A DNA stretch of 64,000 bases from Rugalucina vietnamica (lineage: Eukaryota; Mollusca; Bivalvia; Lucinida; Lucinidae): positions 36,690,488-36,754,487 of the forward strand of contig OZ024882.1 in the NCBI GenBank assembly GCA_964017185.1, given 5' to 3'. Under the pieces are notes generated by a model. It worked only from the letters and a program-made list of their open reading frames with translations, was not told where the DNA came from and did not search any database. Within the stretch, counting starts at the first letter, position 1. Each line of letters begins with the position of its first letter. Position numbers and translations under genes: made by a program. Positions 24,438 to 34,675 of this stretch are shown piece after piece.

Positions 24438-26775
24438 TAGCTCACCTGAGCCGAAGGCTCACAGGTGAGCTTATAGGATAGGCAGGCATCCGTCGTCCGT
24501 CGTCGTCCGTCGTCCGTCCGTCGTCCGTCGTCCGTCCACAATTTCAAAGAAGAATATTTCTGAAGCTAGTAGGCCGATCTTGATCAAATTTAATGTGAAC
24601 CATAATTGGGTTGGGGGATTGATGGCATTAGGTTTTGGAGCAGATTGTATCAAAATTGTGGTTTCCATGGCAACAGATAGGTCCCATAGACTTACAATGG
24701 GAAAAACTAAAAAAATCTTCTTCTCTGAAACCACTAGGCCCACAGCTTTGATATTTGGTATGTAGCAATGGCTAATGGTCCTCTACATAAATTGTGCCAA
24801 TCATGCCCCTGGGGTCAAAATTGGCCACGCCCCCGGGGGTCGATAGTCTCCATAGACTTACTATGGGAAAAAAATTAAAAAATCTTCTTCTCTGAAACCA
24901 CAAGGCCCACAGCTTTGATATTTGGTATGTGGCAATGGCTAATGGTCCTCTACATAAATTGTGCCAGCCATGCCCCTGGGGTCAAATTTGGCCACGCCCC
25001 GGGGGTCGATAGTCTCCATAGACTTACAATTGGAAAAACTAAAAAAATCTTCTTCTCTGAAACCACTAGGCCCACAGCTTTGATATTTTGTATGTAGCAA
25101 TGGCTAATGGTCCTCTACATAAATTGTGCCATTCATGCCCCTGGGGTCAAATTTGGCCACGCCCCGGGGGTTGATAGTCTCCATAGACTTACTATGGGAA
25201 AAAAATATAAAAAATCTTCTTCTCTAAATACACAGGGCCCACAGCTTTGATATTTTGTAGGTGGCAATGGCTAATGGTCCTCTACATAAATTGTGCCAAT
25301 CATGCCCCTGGGGTCAAATTTGGCCACGCCCCGGGGGTCGATAGTCTCCATAGACCTACAATAGGAAAAAAACTAAAAAAATCTTCTTCTCTGAAACCAC
25401 TAGGCCAACAGCTTTGATATTTGGTATGTAGCAATGGCTAATGGTCCTCTACATAAATTGTGCCATTCATGCCCCTGGGGTCAAATTTGGCCACGCCCCG
25501 GGGGTTGATAGTCTCCATAGACTTACTATGGGAAAAAAATTAAAACATCTTCTTCTCTGAAACCACAGGGCCCACAGCTTTGATATTTTGTATGTGGCAA
25601 TTGCTAATGGTCCTCTACATAAATTGTGCCAATCATGTCCCCGGGGTCAAATTTGGCTACGCCCCGGGGGTCAATAGTCTCCATAGACCTACAATAGGAA
25701 AAACTAAAAAAAATCTTCTTCTCTGAAACCACTAGGCCCACAGCTTTGATATTTGGTATGTAGCAATGGCTAATGGTCCTCTACATAAATTGTGCCATTC
25801 ATGCCCCTGGGGTCAAATTTGGCCACGCCCCGGGGGTTGATAGTCTCCATAGACTTACTATGGGAAAAAAATTCAAAAATCTTCTTCTCTGAAACCAAAG
25901 GGCCCACAGCTTTGATATTTTGTATGTGGCAATGGCTAATGGTCCTCTACATAAATTGTGCCATTCATGCCCCTGGGGTCAAATTTGGCCACGCCCCGGG
26001 GGTCGATAGTCTCCATAGACCTACAATAGGAAAAACTAAAAAAATCTTCTTTTCTGAAACCAAAAGGCCCACAGCTTTGATATTTGGTATGTAGCAATGG
26101 CTAATGGTCCTCTACATAAATTGTGCCATTCATGCCCCTGGGGTCAAATTTGGCCACGCCCCGGGGGTTGATAGTCTCCATAGACTTACAATGGGAAAAA
26201 AATAAAAAAATCTTCTTCTCTGAAACCACTAGGCCCACAGCTTTGATATTTTGTATGTAGCAATGGCTAATGGTCCTCTACATAAATTGTGCCATTCATG
26301 CCCCAGGGGTCAAATTTGGCCAGGCCCCGGAGGTTGATAGTCTCAATAGACTTGCTATGAGAAAAAATTCAAAAATCTTCTTCTCTGAAATCACAGGGCA
26401 CACAGCTTTGATATTTTGTATGTGGCAATGGCTAATGGTCCTCTACATAAATTGTGCCAGCCATGCCCCTGGGGTCAAATTTGGCCACACCCCGGGGGTA
26501 GATAGTCTCCATAGACTTACAATGGGAAAAACTAACAAAAATCTTCTTTTCTGAAACCAAAAGGCCCAGAGCTTCTATATTTTGTATGTAGCAATGTTTG
26601 GTAGTCCCCAGTTTAAATTGTGCCAGTCATGCCCCTGGGTCAAATTTGGCCATGCCCCGGGGGTCATTAGTGTCCATGCATAGACTTTCATTGGTCGATT
26701 CTCAATTAATTTAAATCTCATGAGCTTACAATGTGATAATCTCTCAGGTGAGCTACAGGACCAATGGTCCTCTAG
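24438..26775 (+). mobile_element. Helentron-like element with 166-bp satellite core
   Basis: Left end TAGCTCACCTGAGCC...GGCTCACAGGTGAGC, then a GTCGTCCGTCC microsatellite (24488-24536). The core is a tandem array (about 24640-26740). The right end is CTCTCAGGTGAGC, a hairpin AGGACCAATGGTCCT and a terminal CTAG at 26772-26775. The ends are inverse of each other as in the 747-2277 copy, but the tandem core is a different repeat. This fits a Helentron/HINE layout (inference). No Rep/helicase gene. ORFs of 60-100 codons inside are satellite frames. Confidence 0.75.
24640..26740 (+). repeat. 166-bp satellite, 12 copies
   Basis: The anchor CACAGCTTTGATATTT (last two copies slightly diverged) starts near 24741, 24908, 25073, 25240, 25407, 25573, 25739, 25905, 26070, 26236, 26401 and 26567, a period of 165-167. 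Each monomer carries 'AATGGTCCTCTACATAAATT', 'CATGCCCCTGGGGTCAAATT', 'CCACGCCCCGGGGGT' and 'ATCTTCTTCTCTGAAACCA'. Monomers mostly alternate between two types (GTATGTAGCAATGG and GTATGTGGCAATGG). The phrase 'TCTTCTTCTCTGAAACC' is shared with the 450-bp units of the other copies. Confidence 0.95.
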
Positions 26776-27412
26776 TCTTTTTTACTTATCTGGTATCTTG
26801 TTTCGGATTTGAATTTGATTGTATCATTTCTCGAAATTTCTATCAATCACTGCTGAGACGAAATGTTTCTCGTCTGAATTCACATGGATAAATCATATCG
26901 GTTATGGTTTGTGGGCTAACTGAATGCACATGCATTCATGTCTTAACCCATTGGGGTTAAGACAAAAGCTTCCATGCAGCTTTTGCTTCCAGGCAAAGCT
27001 TACAACTCACTAATCGACCAGCTAATTTTGGTTAACCGCCAAGAAAGCCTGAGCTTGTCCAGGAAAATATGTTTAGTTGAACCATCTATCCATACATGTA
27101 AACCTTAGTCGCTTACAATGTTGGTACTATTTTATGGCACTTTTACGATGTTATGACATTCCTTTATTGGGTATTATTGGGTATTAGTCCCATTACTTTT
27201 GAGCCAATGTCCCGACATAACCGCAGCAATTGACTGTGACGTAAAACATCCAATCATTCAAGCAAGCAATCAAATAAACTAGAATGCTGTATTTAAAGCG
27301 TTGGACACGTTACAATGACGCATTAAGGATGATTAGTAAAATGTCTGGTAGAAGTCACGTATCGCGTTATACATGTATATACATACTCTTTTATTAAAAC
27401 ATCGGCAGACAC

Positions 27413-27454
<42 letters not shown>

Positions 27455-27744
27455 ATTAGTCACAGCTGAGAAAAAACACGTGGTACTAAATGGGGGACGC
27501 ACAATGCAGTGCTGGCTTAAGCCGTGGTGAGAAATTCTTAAGTCCTTTAATATTATTCATGCCTCATTATTAATATTTCAGTCATTAGTTTGTAAATTAT
27601 TCGCCATAAAATTCACAATATTTCCTGCATTGAGGAGATGAACTAAATAAGCTGCTCGTAGCTTTCGTTCAAATCCTTTGATACTCACATATGTTGTTTT
27701 GTGGTTATTGTACTAATGTTTACATTAATAAATATGTTCAAACC
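26776..27744. other. Intergenic with a 41-bp poly-A
   Basis: No gene recognised. A pure poly-A tract runs at about 27413-27453. 'AAGACAAAAGCTTCCATGCA' near 26960 belongs to a short imperfect hairpin region. Nothing marks the poly-A as the tail of a retroelement: no target duplication was found. Confidence 0.3.
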
Positions 27745-28090
27745 AAATTCGAGTTTTCTCCTACGCGTTTACTCTATTGAATGATAGATAGGTACAAGCA
27801 TTGCCGAAATTGAACATTTATTGAGTGAAAACAACATAAGTAATCCAGGTTATTTCGTTTCCGCAAACATTTCAGAAAAATGAACGGATAGTACTTCCAA
27901 AACAATAACATTGAAGTGTTTGTGAAAACGAGATAACCGGGATTGGTTTCTTATGTTACTTTCTTTCTATAAATGTTCAATTTCTGCCCTGCACCTATCT
28001 ATCAGTCAGTAGAGTAAACGCTATAGGAGAAATCGGTCTCAATTGCAATTTTATCGTTTGTATGTATACAATATATCACGTGATTCTCAG
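27745..28090. mobile_element. Foldback MITE, copy 2
   Basis: Same family as 18765-19200: 'TCGAGTTTTCTCCTA', 'GAAATTGAACATTTA', 'TATTTCGTTT-CGC', then the inverse arm 'GTTTGTGAAAACGA', 'AAATGTTCAATTTCTGC' and 'TATCTATCAGTCA', ending near 'TTGTATGTATACAATA'. The left arm lacks the outer ~45 bases present in copy 1. Confidence 0.75.
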
Positions 28091-28357
28091 TAGTGCTAAA
28101 TGTTAATTGGATTTTTAACACATCATTATATAGAGTGCTAGGAGAAAAGCTTGACTTGATGAACAAGGTACAGTCAGACAGACGTCACTTAACAGGGTTG
28201 GTGGGAGGGGCGTTCAAACACGGGGCCTCTTAATCTATAGCCACTTCAGCCTGTGTTATATACCGGCTCCCGCTACAGACTGTCGCATATACTACGGTAC
28301 AATCGACATACGTAACTTAGGATGTAAACACATCAGAAGTGACGCCTGTCTAACGCA

Positions 28358-29722
28358 TAAATGGTCCAGTTCACATGACCAAGATGGCCGCCATGCCCAT
28401 ATATGATAAAAGCATAAAAATCTTCTTCTCTGGAACCGGTGGACTGATTTCAACGAAACTTGGTATGTAGCATCGGTAACTCTGGCCTTTCATAGTTTAT
28501 ATAAAACATGACCTTTGGTTGATCTTGACCTATTTTATGGCAAACTCAATTTTGGTTACATAGGCTTTTCAATGGAAAAAAGTGAAAACATTATTTTTTT
28601 TTCAAGACGTTTTGTAGCTTGTGACCTGAAAGTTAGTAGATATAGAAAACATGTTGAGCTTATGAAGTGTTGTGAGTATTAAAGGTCAATGTCATTTCTT
28701 GACCTTGGCCAAAGGTCATTTACAAATTAAATGTAAAACTTTATTTTCTCAGTAACCGCTCGACCAATCAAAGCCAAATTTTATATGTAGTATCCTTGAA
28801 AGTTTATATAAATAGTCATGGTCACATGACCAAGATGGCCACCATGGCTATAAATAGCAAAAACCTTTAAAGATCTTCTTCTCCAGAACCAGAAGGCATA
28901 CGATTTTGAAACCTGGCATGAGGCATCAGGGGGAGGAGCTCTACAAAGTTTATATAAATCATGGCCCTTAGATGAGCTTGACCTATCTTATGGCAAGGTC
29001 AATGTAGGCCGTCCTTGCATTTGAATGGGGAATATTATGAAAATGTTATTTGAAGGGAAAAACTTTATGAAAATGGGCAATGGACTGAATATTTATGATT
29101 GTGATAATAAATGTACCCCAGGGGCAGGTCTGCCCCCACCCTGGGGCAATATGCATGTATATTACCATAATATTCAAAGATCTTCTTCTCTGAAACCAAA
29201 CTTTGTGTGGAGCATTCTTAGGAAGGGAGAATTAAAGTGTATTTGAATGGTTAAGGTCACATGACCAAGATGGCGCCATGACTATAAATAGCAAAAAAAC
29301 TTAAAAAATCTTCTCCAGAACCAGAAGGCCTATGTTTTTGAAACATCAGAAAGAGGAGTTCTACAAAGATTATATAAATCATACATGTATATGACCATAA
29401 TATTCAAACATCTTCTCTGAAACTGCTTGGTCAGTCAAAGCCAAACTTTATTTGGAGCATCGTTAGGAAAGGGAAATGAAAGTTTATAAAAACATGACCA
29501 AGATGGCCGCCATGGCTATAAATAGCAAAAACCTTAAAATCTTATTCTTCAGAACCGGAAGACCTATCATTTTTGAAACTTTACCTAAAGCATAAATGAA
29601 TGGAGCTCTACAAAGTTTGTATAAATCATTACCCCGGGATGACCTTGACCTGTTTTATGGCAAGGACTGCTTAGGTGGCATATCCCAGATCTCAGTTGAG
29701 CGTTTATAGGACCATTGGTCGA
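28358..29722 (+). mobile_element. Helentron-like element, 5'-truncated
   Basis: Three degenerate ~450-bp-type units ('CATGACCAAGATGGCCGCCA', 'CTTCTTCTCTGAAACC', 'CTTGACCTATTTTATGGCAA', 'GCAGGTCTGCCCCCACCC') run to the 3' terminus 'CAGTTGAGCGTTTATAGGAC' and hairpin AGGACCATTGGTC. The TAGCTCACC 5' end is missing. A 73-codon frame at 29025-29246 is repeat text. Confidence 0.65.
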
Positions 29723-29885
29723 ATGGATGGTTTGGCTGAAGCAGAGTTTTTGTGAAAATAAGTAACAATATTGAAATATGCAACAGGATGTTAGAATGTA
29801 AGGAAATGTACAAAGTATATGTATATAATGAGCCTTCTCACAAGAAAACCGTCTTCATGGTTTTCAAGCAGGTCCGTTTAGCTAC

Positions 29886-30390
29886 AGACTGAAGGACCAA
29901 TGGTCCTGTTACCAATGGTCCTGTGATCTGGGATATAGGATCTAAGTTGACCTTGTCATAAAATAGGCCAAGGTCATCCAAGGGTCATGATCTAAAACCT
30001 TGTAGTGCTCCATCTCTGATACTTCACGCCAAGTTTCAAAATCATAGGCCTTCCGGTTCTGAAAAAAGATTTAAAGGTTTTTGCTATTTACAGCCATCGC
30101 GACCATCTTGGTCATCTGACCTTGACCATTTATACAAGCTTTCAACCCCCTCTCTAACAATGCTCCACATAAAGTTTGGCTTTGAATGGCCAAGCGGTTT
30201 CAGACAATATATTTGAATATTATGGTCATAAATATGTATACAGCCCCCAGGCAGGGGCAGGCAACCCCCAGGGACAGTCTTTTTTTCATAAACATTAATC
30301 ATCTGTCTATTTGCATACTCCCAGCAAGCTCCCCCCACCACCACTTTTTATTACATTTTACTAATTTTCTGCCATTCAAATGCATTGATG
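29886..30390 (-). mobile_element. Helentron-like 3' part, inverted
   Basis: Begins with AGGACCAATGGTCCT (duplicated: 'ACCAATGGTCCTGTTACC') and then runs back through one unit on the minus strand ('AAGTTGACCTTGTCATAAAA', 'CGACCATCTTGGTCAT', 'GGCCAAGCGGTTTCAGA'). It faces the preceding copy 3' end to 3' end, about 160 bases apart. 5' end absent. Confidence 0.6.
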
Positions 30391-30599
30391 ATCTAACTTG
30401 ATTTTGTGTAAAAATATCCAACAGTAGGAATTTAAATAATTTTGTTGTGATAATTCAATGATTTCGATATGCAGCAATTAAGAACATACAAGTAAGAAAC
30501 CAACACGAGTGAGGATGGTGGGAAAATTCATTGAATTACATTGAAGGGGTATAGCCCCTGAAAGTTGGTTTCATTGTTCCAAATGAAATGCGTTTATCT

Positions 30600-31100
30600 G
30601 TGTGAAGGGATAGCCTCCCTTAGTATAAAACGTTGGTGCAACGTATTTGCGGCATCTGGAGTGCTTGTAATATGCAAATAAGAAAATCGAAACTTTGTGA
30701 AGCGAGTAAGTGTTTACTAAATGGCGCAGTAAACAACCTTTGATGGATGAGCATGCTTTTCCACCGACGGGGTTTGCTGTGGCTTTGGCTCGGCTGTTCG
30801 TTACATTTGGTGGGATAATGACTACTGCCGGACAGGGGTTGCCTTACCCATGTAGTCTCCAGGCCAAGACTCGGAACGAGTCTTCTCGGAGGGGGAAGGC
30901 TAGCCTTCCTTGGTATAAAACGTTGGTGCAACGTATTAGCGGCATCTAGAGTGCTTGTAATGTGCAAATAAGAAATTCGAAACTTTGTGAAGCGAGTAAG
31001 TGTTGAGTACATAACGCAGTAAACCACCCTTGGTGGATGAACATGCTTTTCCACCGACGGGGTGTGCTGTGGCTTTGGCTCGGCTGTTCGTTACATCTGT
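30600..31100. repeat. Tandem duplication, ~290-bp period, shared with the 4.9-kb unit
   Basis: 'GGTATAAAACGTTGGTGCAA' recurs at about 30622 and 30912. Both copies contain 'AGCGAGTAAGTGTT', 'ATGCTTTTCCACCGACGGGG' and 'GCTGTGGCTTTGGCTCGG'. On the minus strand, 'GAGTCTTGGCCT', 'CATGGGTAAGGCAA' and 'ATTATCCCACCA' followed by 'TTTCTTATTTGCATATT'-type text match 55555-55730 (+) of the 4.9-kb unit, so this is a dispersed repeat. The 144-codon minus ORF here (30620-31054) spans both repeat copies and is not a gene call. Confidence 0.7.
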
Positions 31101-31928
31101 TTATGTCTGGTAAATTGATGCTACACTACTCGGCAATCAACGTGTGAGTGACGTCAGAAATTTACCGTTAGAAATCTGAATCGCTTGTCTGTTCCTATTG
31201 CTCAAATAATTTTATTTCATTCATATTTCTAATGGTAAATTTCTTGCGTCACTCCCATGTTTATTGACATCTAATATAGCCTATACTCCAAACGCTTAAA
31301 TAAGAAACTCGCAAATCGGGCTTTATATTCTTGATAGTTGATGCTTTGTCGTCATCTTTGGAAAATGCGTCAATGTTATGTGTACTGAGTCCTACAAGAT
31401 CGTTGCGGCAGAACAAGCCTCAAAGTCACATAATACTATGCGACTGAAAAACTCAGTATTGGCAAGCTTTTACATTGTTCACAATGGTGACAACGCCAAC
31501 AAAATCGCTTTGGGTGAGTATTGAAGTATTATTGGTGTACTTAAAGACAGTATAAAATATGTGGTAGAAGGGAGGAAGGGCCCCTTATATTAAACTTGAC
31601 CCAAACGTTTTGTCCTTAAAATTTCACTGGAGGTTAAACTGTAGATGGCATGGCCTAGTTTCACCACAATTATCTTATCTTGCAATAAAATTGAATTGAT
31701 TTTGGTGTCCATTTTCTCATTCTAACAGAGTCAAAGTATAATAGTTCTTGAATGTTCATTCAAGCAAAAAAATCTATAATGTTCAAAGCAATCAAATATT
31801 TGACCTGTGTTTATGAAATATAATTATAAATTGTGCCTATAATATTTGACACTGATCTATACGATAAATCAGCCGGGAAATATGCACGTAATTAAGAAAA
31901 TAAGAAGTGCTGATTACATTATATCATT
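31101..31928. other. Intergenic, no gene seen
   Basis: No supported ORF. 'AATTTACCGTTAGAAAT' (31157) and 'ATTTCTAATGGTAAATTTC' (31226) are inverted around about 50 bases, suggesting a small palindromic element at about 31120-31270. Confidence 0.3.
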
Positions 31929-32158
31929 AACTCATTTAAGCCTGGCGTCCTTTTTGTGGGACATAGGCAAACAGCATAGCCCCAGATGTGACGCCGCAGA
32001 ACGCGGCGTCCCATCTGGGGCTATTCTATTTGCTTAGAGGATTTTCATCGAAAAATGAGATAAAAAATTAGAATCGCTCCTGGAGCCCCTAACACTCGAA
32101 GTGGAATCGCCCAAATGATATGAATGGGCAAATTCATTCCTCAAAATTGGGTTTAAAT
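31929..32158. mobile_element. Hairpin MITE, copy 2
   Basis: Same element as 24138-24380: starts AACTCATTTAAGCCTGGCGT, central hairpin with GACGCCGC-AGAAC-GCGGCGTC inside 'ATAGCCCCAGATG', ends GGGTTTAAATG. Differences from copy 1 are scattered substitutions, so neither is a recent duplicate of the other. Confidence 0.75.
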
Positions 32159-34400
32159 GTAACGTGCGTACTGACAATTCTTAGAGCAACATTATATAAC
32201 ATAATGGAAACCCCATTTGTATTCATATTAAATGTAGAAAATAGCAGAAAATATGTTATCTTTATTGCTTTTGTGGCCAAACCTATAACCAAATTTTAGG
32301 GTAACATACGTTACAGGGCGTTTGCGGAAGCGACCACAGATGATTTAGTAAAACCTGGTTTTCTATTTTCTAAGGCCCTGCGATGATAACAACCTTGTTT
32401 TTCTTCCTTGGGGGTGCAACGAAAATTAAAAAAAAAAGCTCACATATAGCTGTTTTTAGGCTTCAATTTGTTTTTAAAACATTAATATTGTCGTCCACTT
32501 TGAAAGAATTCAATCGATATACAACAACCTTTTCACCTTGTACAGGCAGGTGATTCACAAAAGGTTTGTATCTCATTGTATACGCATGATTAAAGCAGCA
32601 GCAGTAGTAGTAAGCTTTATTTCCTCCATTACTGAAGAGCATACAAACTATACATGGGAACAAAACAACAATCAAAACACATATACACATAAACATCGGA
32701 TATCAAATCGCCTAGGCATGCAAAAATACCAAGCTTCAAATAATATTGTCAAGTAGTACTTGTGATCAGTCTCATATTACCAGTCTCGACCATAATCCAT
32801 TAAATATATATTGTTGGTAATGAAATAATGTTAAATGTCACAGTAGCTTCTTATCTGCAGTCTAACGATTGCCAACTCTCCCCGCCACGAAAAATAAGAA
32901 CAAGATGATAAGAAAAGGTGCACAATCGCACGTCTCCAACTCTTTATATGCTCGGATCCCAGTATGACTAACAAACACCTTACCATACCACATTAAGGAT
33001 ATCATTTAAGGCGTTCAATAGCCATGCTGAGATTCAAGTCAATATATCACTGTTACGTGTAAGTGTCATTAACACCATTGAGCCGAAAAATAATTTGAAT
33101 TGAATAATAATACTTGTCTTAGATGGCATCTTTGTATTTTGATACAGTCAATGATGCCCTTCTTCTCGTTCAAAATACCCATAGAGCCAGAAAATAACAA
33201 ATCTATTTGCCTTTCTGGTGAGCGTGACATAAGCACAATAAAATAATCAATTCTTTTGCCATAATGCATCACGAAACTGGTTCAGTTAAAGGTAACACGA
33301 AATATATAACATTTGATTGATTTAGGAATATACATGTATAAGGATGGAAGACAATGACGAAAAATGAAAAAAGTCAAGGGATGGTATGAAAATTTCATGT
33401 TCAAGAAAGATTTGATTACCATTAAAATGATTCATTTTCCCATAAATTCAATGTCATCAAATTGTCAATTTAACTTCATTGAATATTCTTCTCCAGTGTG
33501 TTCCTTTTCTTCATTTTTTTTATTTATTTTACTTAAGTTTATTTTACAAAGTTGCTGACTGATTTCTTTCCGTTACACGCAGTCACAAAATCGTTCGATC
33601 ATTAATTTGAAGTTGTGGTTCGCTGTAAAAAGAATCGACTGTTGAAAGAATCGAAGAAATCAAATGGAGTTTTTTATACAAATATTGGATGATCCAGTCT
33701 GGTGCACGTATAAAATTGGCAAAATCGTCATCATGATGCAGCTTGAGTATGGCTATTCAAACTTAGCAAAGTGCAATTTATCAACATAATTTATCCAAAG
33801 GCCCTTAATTATATAGTTTTATTGTTTTATTAGGAAAACATGTTGAACAAAATCTAGTAGACATGATGAAAATTTCGAGAACTATGGGCAATTAAAAAGT
33901 GTACACAGTAAATTGTCTGTAACAGTAATACTTGCTTTCGCCTCTGGGTACATATACAGTATTATTTCTAGTTTACAAGTTTGTACAAGTGGATTCCGTA
34001 GACAGCAAAATGATGTATGTGGCCTGTACATAAAGTGATGATGGTGAGTAATTCTGAATGCATGGTTTATGAAAGCAAACGTACTTTAGAAAACGGAACG
34101 GTAGCCCATGGCGTTCATCGACTAGTGCGCTTTCATTTACATAAGGATTTGCGCGGCGGCTCATGCATTTGTCGGCCTAAGTCCATGTGCTTTACAGCAG
34201 TTAAGTTTGTGTTTCCTGTTTTCCTATCGTAAGACACACAAAATAAACATCCTCGCATTCATGATTGCATGAATAAGTTCTATGAATTTCCCATTAGCTT
34301 TACCTATAAAACGGAAGATGAAAACAGCAATGAAGGACATGACTCATTGATAAAACACTTATCTATGCTATACATGTACAATGCATTTACAACACACTTT
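32159..34400. other. Intergenic, no gene seen
   Basis: No supported ORF or named repeat. It lies downstream (3') of the minus-strand gene. A minus-strand AATAAA (plus TTTATT) near 33823-33836 could serve a very long 3' UTR, but nothing ties it to the gene. Confidence 0.3.
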
Positions 34401-34401
34401 T

Positions 34402-34675
34402 TTGTTAAGCAAGATCATCACGACCCAAAGATCTAGTGCCTCTATGTATGCCGCCACAACAAAGTATCTGATATTTAACATCTCTTGTTAGGCAAAATCA
34501 ACAAGCCCCAATGATCTATATAGTGCCTCTATTTATACATTTACTGTACAATGGCTCATATATTTAATATTTTCTTGTTAAGCAAATGATCTAATGCCTC
34601 TATGTATGCAGTTACTATATTTAACATTTTCTTGTTAGGCAAAATCATCAGGATCCAACGATATAGTGCCTCCTT
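34402..34675 (-). repeat. Stop-codon region repeated in the 3' UTR
   Basis: The last coding bases plus stop (minus strand: GAGGCACTATATCGTTGGAT, then CCTGATGATTTTGCCTAACAAG) recur in decayed form downstream at about 34572-34610, 34484-34535 and 34402-34447. On the plus strand each copy reads 'CTTGTTA-GCAA', then 'GATCTA' and 'TGCCTCTATGTATG' or similar. This is an irregular (about 57-90 base) tandem repeat starting inside the final codons. Confidence 0.7.

Noticed and set aside
24915-26554. Chain of 60-100 codon ORFs with repeated peptide text
   Set aside because: In-frame readings of the 166-bp satellite, not a repeat protein.
24640-26740. Regular ~166-bp periodicity as a CRISPR-like array
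   Set aside because: No short repeat/unique spacer structure; whole monomers are alike. Eukaryotic satellite.
27413-27453. Poly-A as the tail of a retroelement
   Set aside because: No upstream element body or target-site duplication could be seen.
30620-31054. 144-codon minus-strand ORF
   Set aside because: Spans both copies of a tandem repeat and repeats its own peptide; repeat-derived.
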